15,828 nucleotides of DNA from Bacteroidota bacterium (GTDB lineage: Bacteria; Bacteroidota; Bacteroidia; Bacteroidales; P3): contig JAUNWC010000006.1 of assembly GCA_030540495.1 (NCBI GenBank), forward strand, positions 1 through 15,828, given 5' to 3'. The notes below the pieces were generated by a model. That model worked only from the letters and a program-made list of their open reading frames with translations. It did no database searches and was not told the origin of the DNA. Below are positions 14,934-15,828 of the stretch, in pieces. Both the position numbers and the translations under genes were made by a program. The number at the start of each line of letters is the position of its first letter. Within the stretch, counting starts at the first letter, position 1.

Positions 14934-15688
14934 AACCTATACTTGAATTTAAGAAGACTTGCGTATCATACACCAAGCAAACAATGGCGGTTAAATATGT
15001 ATCCGCACAGATAGAAAAAAACACAATAACCTCTATAATGGGACCATCGGGTTGTGGAAAATCAACGCTTTTGCGTGCTGTAAATCTTATGCATAATCTT
15101 TACCCAAATATCAGAGTAGATGGTGAAATATTGTTGAACGGCGAAAATATTCTTTCTATGGAGCCTACTGAGGTTAGAAGACGAGTGGGTATGGTTTTTC
15201 AAAGGCCAACTCCTTTCCCAACCATGAGCATTTACGAAAATGTTTTGGCAGGTTTTACTCTTAATGGTATTCATTTGCCAAAGGCTGAGAAAGATGTCAC
15301 AGTGGAAAGATGTTTGAGAAGTGTTGCTCTTTGGGATGAGGTCAAAGATACTTTAAACAAGAAAGGTACTTTTCTCTCGGGCGGACAACAGCAAAGGCTT
15401 TGTATAGCAAGAGCGTTGGCTATGAGGTTGGATATTTTGCTTATGGACGAGCCAACCTCAGCACTTGACCCCATTGCCACCAAACACATAGAGGAATTGT
15501 TGCTTGAATTACAAAAAGAGGTTACCATTCTGATAGTTACTCACAATATGGGACAGGCACAGAGAATTTCCTCCCATTCCATGTTTATGTACCTTGGTGA
15601 GTTGGTGGAGTATTCCGATACCTCGTCTATGTTTTCTGCTCCAAAGGACGAAAGAACAAAAGCCTATTTATCCGGCAAAATAGGATAA
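14921..15688 (+). CDS. pstB: Phosphate ABC transporter ATP-binding protein PstB
   Basis: The ATPase that powers phosphate import, 255 aa, on the cytoplasmic face of PstC/PstA. Walker A is GPSGCGKST (41-49). The Q-loop stretch FQRPTPFP (93-100) is the PstB variant, which usually reads FQ(K/R)PNPFP. The signature is LSGGQQQR (152-159), Walker B is LLMDEPTSALDP with Glu177, and the switch histidine is His208. It starts inside the end of pstA. No phoU gene follows directly: the next 140 bp are a terminator-like hairpin and repeats. Confidence 0.97.
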   Translation: MESIKPILEFKKTCVSYTKQTMAVKYVSAQIEKNTITSIMGPSGCGKSTLLRAVNLMHNLYPNIRVDGEILLNGENILSMEPTEVRRRVGMVFQRPTPFPTMSIYENVLAGFTLNGIHLPKAEKDVTVERCLRSVALWDEVKDTLNKKGTFLSGGQQQRLCIARALAMRLDILLMDEPTSALDPIATKHIEELLLELQKEVTILIVTHNMGQAQRISSHSMFMYLGELVEYSDTSSMFSAPKDERTKAYLSGKIG

Positions 15689-15723
15689 CGCCTTAAAAAA
15701 AAGTTATAAAATTTTGTGGTTTT

Positions 15724-15828
15724 TAGGTAGGTTGCAGCCACAGGCTGTTTTATAGGGCAAAGCCGGTTTATAGGTTAGCATAGGTTGGAGCCTTTGGCTC
15801 CTATAGGTTAGCATAGGTTGGAGCCTTT
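15724..15828. repeat. Repeat element 3: 33-bp tandem units running off the window edge
   Basis: TAGGTT occurs at 15771, 15781, 15804 and 15814, and GGAGCCTTTGGCTCC at 15787-15801. The unit (TAGGTT, AGCA, TAGGTT, hairpin, TA) is 33 bp long, as between 8446 and 8479 in element 1. The second copy is cut by the window end at GGAGCCTTT. Upstream, GGGCAAAGCC (15755-15764) matches the start of the core in elements 1 and 2. More units may follow beyond 15828. Confidence 0.85.
15735..15751 (+). terminator. Possible terminator of the porin-pst operon
   Basis: CAGCC-ACA-GGCTG (15735-15747) followed by TTTT forms a short 5-bp stem with a triloop and a small T tract, 47 bp after pstB. The stem is short, and the hairpin belongs to the same design as those in the repeat family, so the function is moderate inference. 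Confidence 0.5.

Noticed and set aside
15771..15828. Possible CRISPR array
   Set aside because: The 33-bp units are contiguous tandem copies with an internal hairpin and no unique spacers, and no cas genes are present.

Overview
The window comes from an AT-rich member of the Bacteroidota, probably Bacteroidales-like. The evidence is the set of -7 promoter boxes of the form TAnnTTTG found ahead of several genes, the near absence of Shine-Dalgarno sequences, lipoproteins with a Cys-Ser-Asp-Asp-Asp type start, and the overall gene content. No species can be named from the sequence alone.

Layout. The left half (1-6933) is plus-strand housekeeping: a eukaryote-type NADP isocitrate dehydrogenase ending in a clear terminator; a class III PLP aminotransferase of unknown substrate; a phosphoglucosamine/phosphohexose mutase; a single protein that joins a minimal nucleotidyltransferase (MNT) to a HEPN domain, tucked between the mutase and methionyl-tRNA synthetase; and metG. 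Next comes a surface-lipoprotein Ntn hydrolase of the choloylglycine hydrolase/linear amide C-N hydrolase type (7065-8315), whose reading frame is cut by one in-frame TAA.

The right half is a phosphate-response locus. A sensor kinase/response regulator pair (PhoR/PhoB-like, minus strand, 10711 down to 8587) diverges from a five-gene plus-strand operon: a phosphate-selective-type porin, pstS, pstC, pstA and pstB. The porin would carry phosphate across the outer membrane, lipoprotein PstS would capture it, and PstC/PstA/PstB would pump it inward. The kinase and regulator probably control the operon from the shared 420-bp intergenic region, where two 11-bp-phased direct repeats sit near the two promoters. 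No phoU lies directly after pstB.

The least explained content is a mosaic repeat family in the gaps: 8421-8583 (between convergent genes), 10796-11000 (between divergent genes) and 15724-15828 (after pstB, running off the window). Its signature is the hexamer TAGGTT repeated every 10 bp, about one helical turn. Two copies form a large inverted repeat around a conserved 40-nt core, and are decorated with small GGAGCC-NNN-GGCTCC type hairpins. A 13-nt piece of the same motif lies in the metG terminator. No coding role is apparent. It looks like a genome-dispersed structured repeat.
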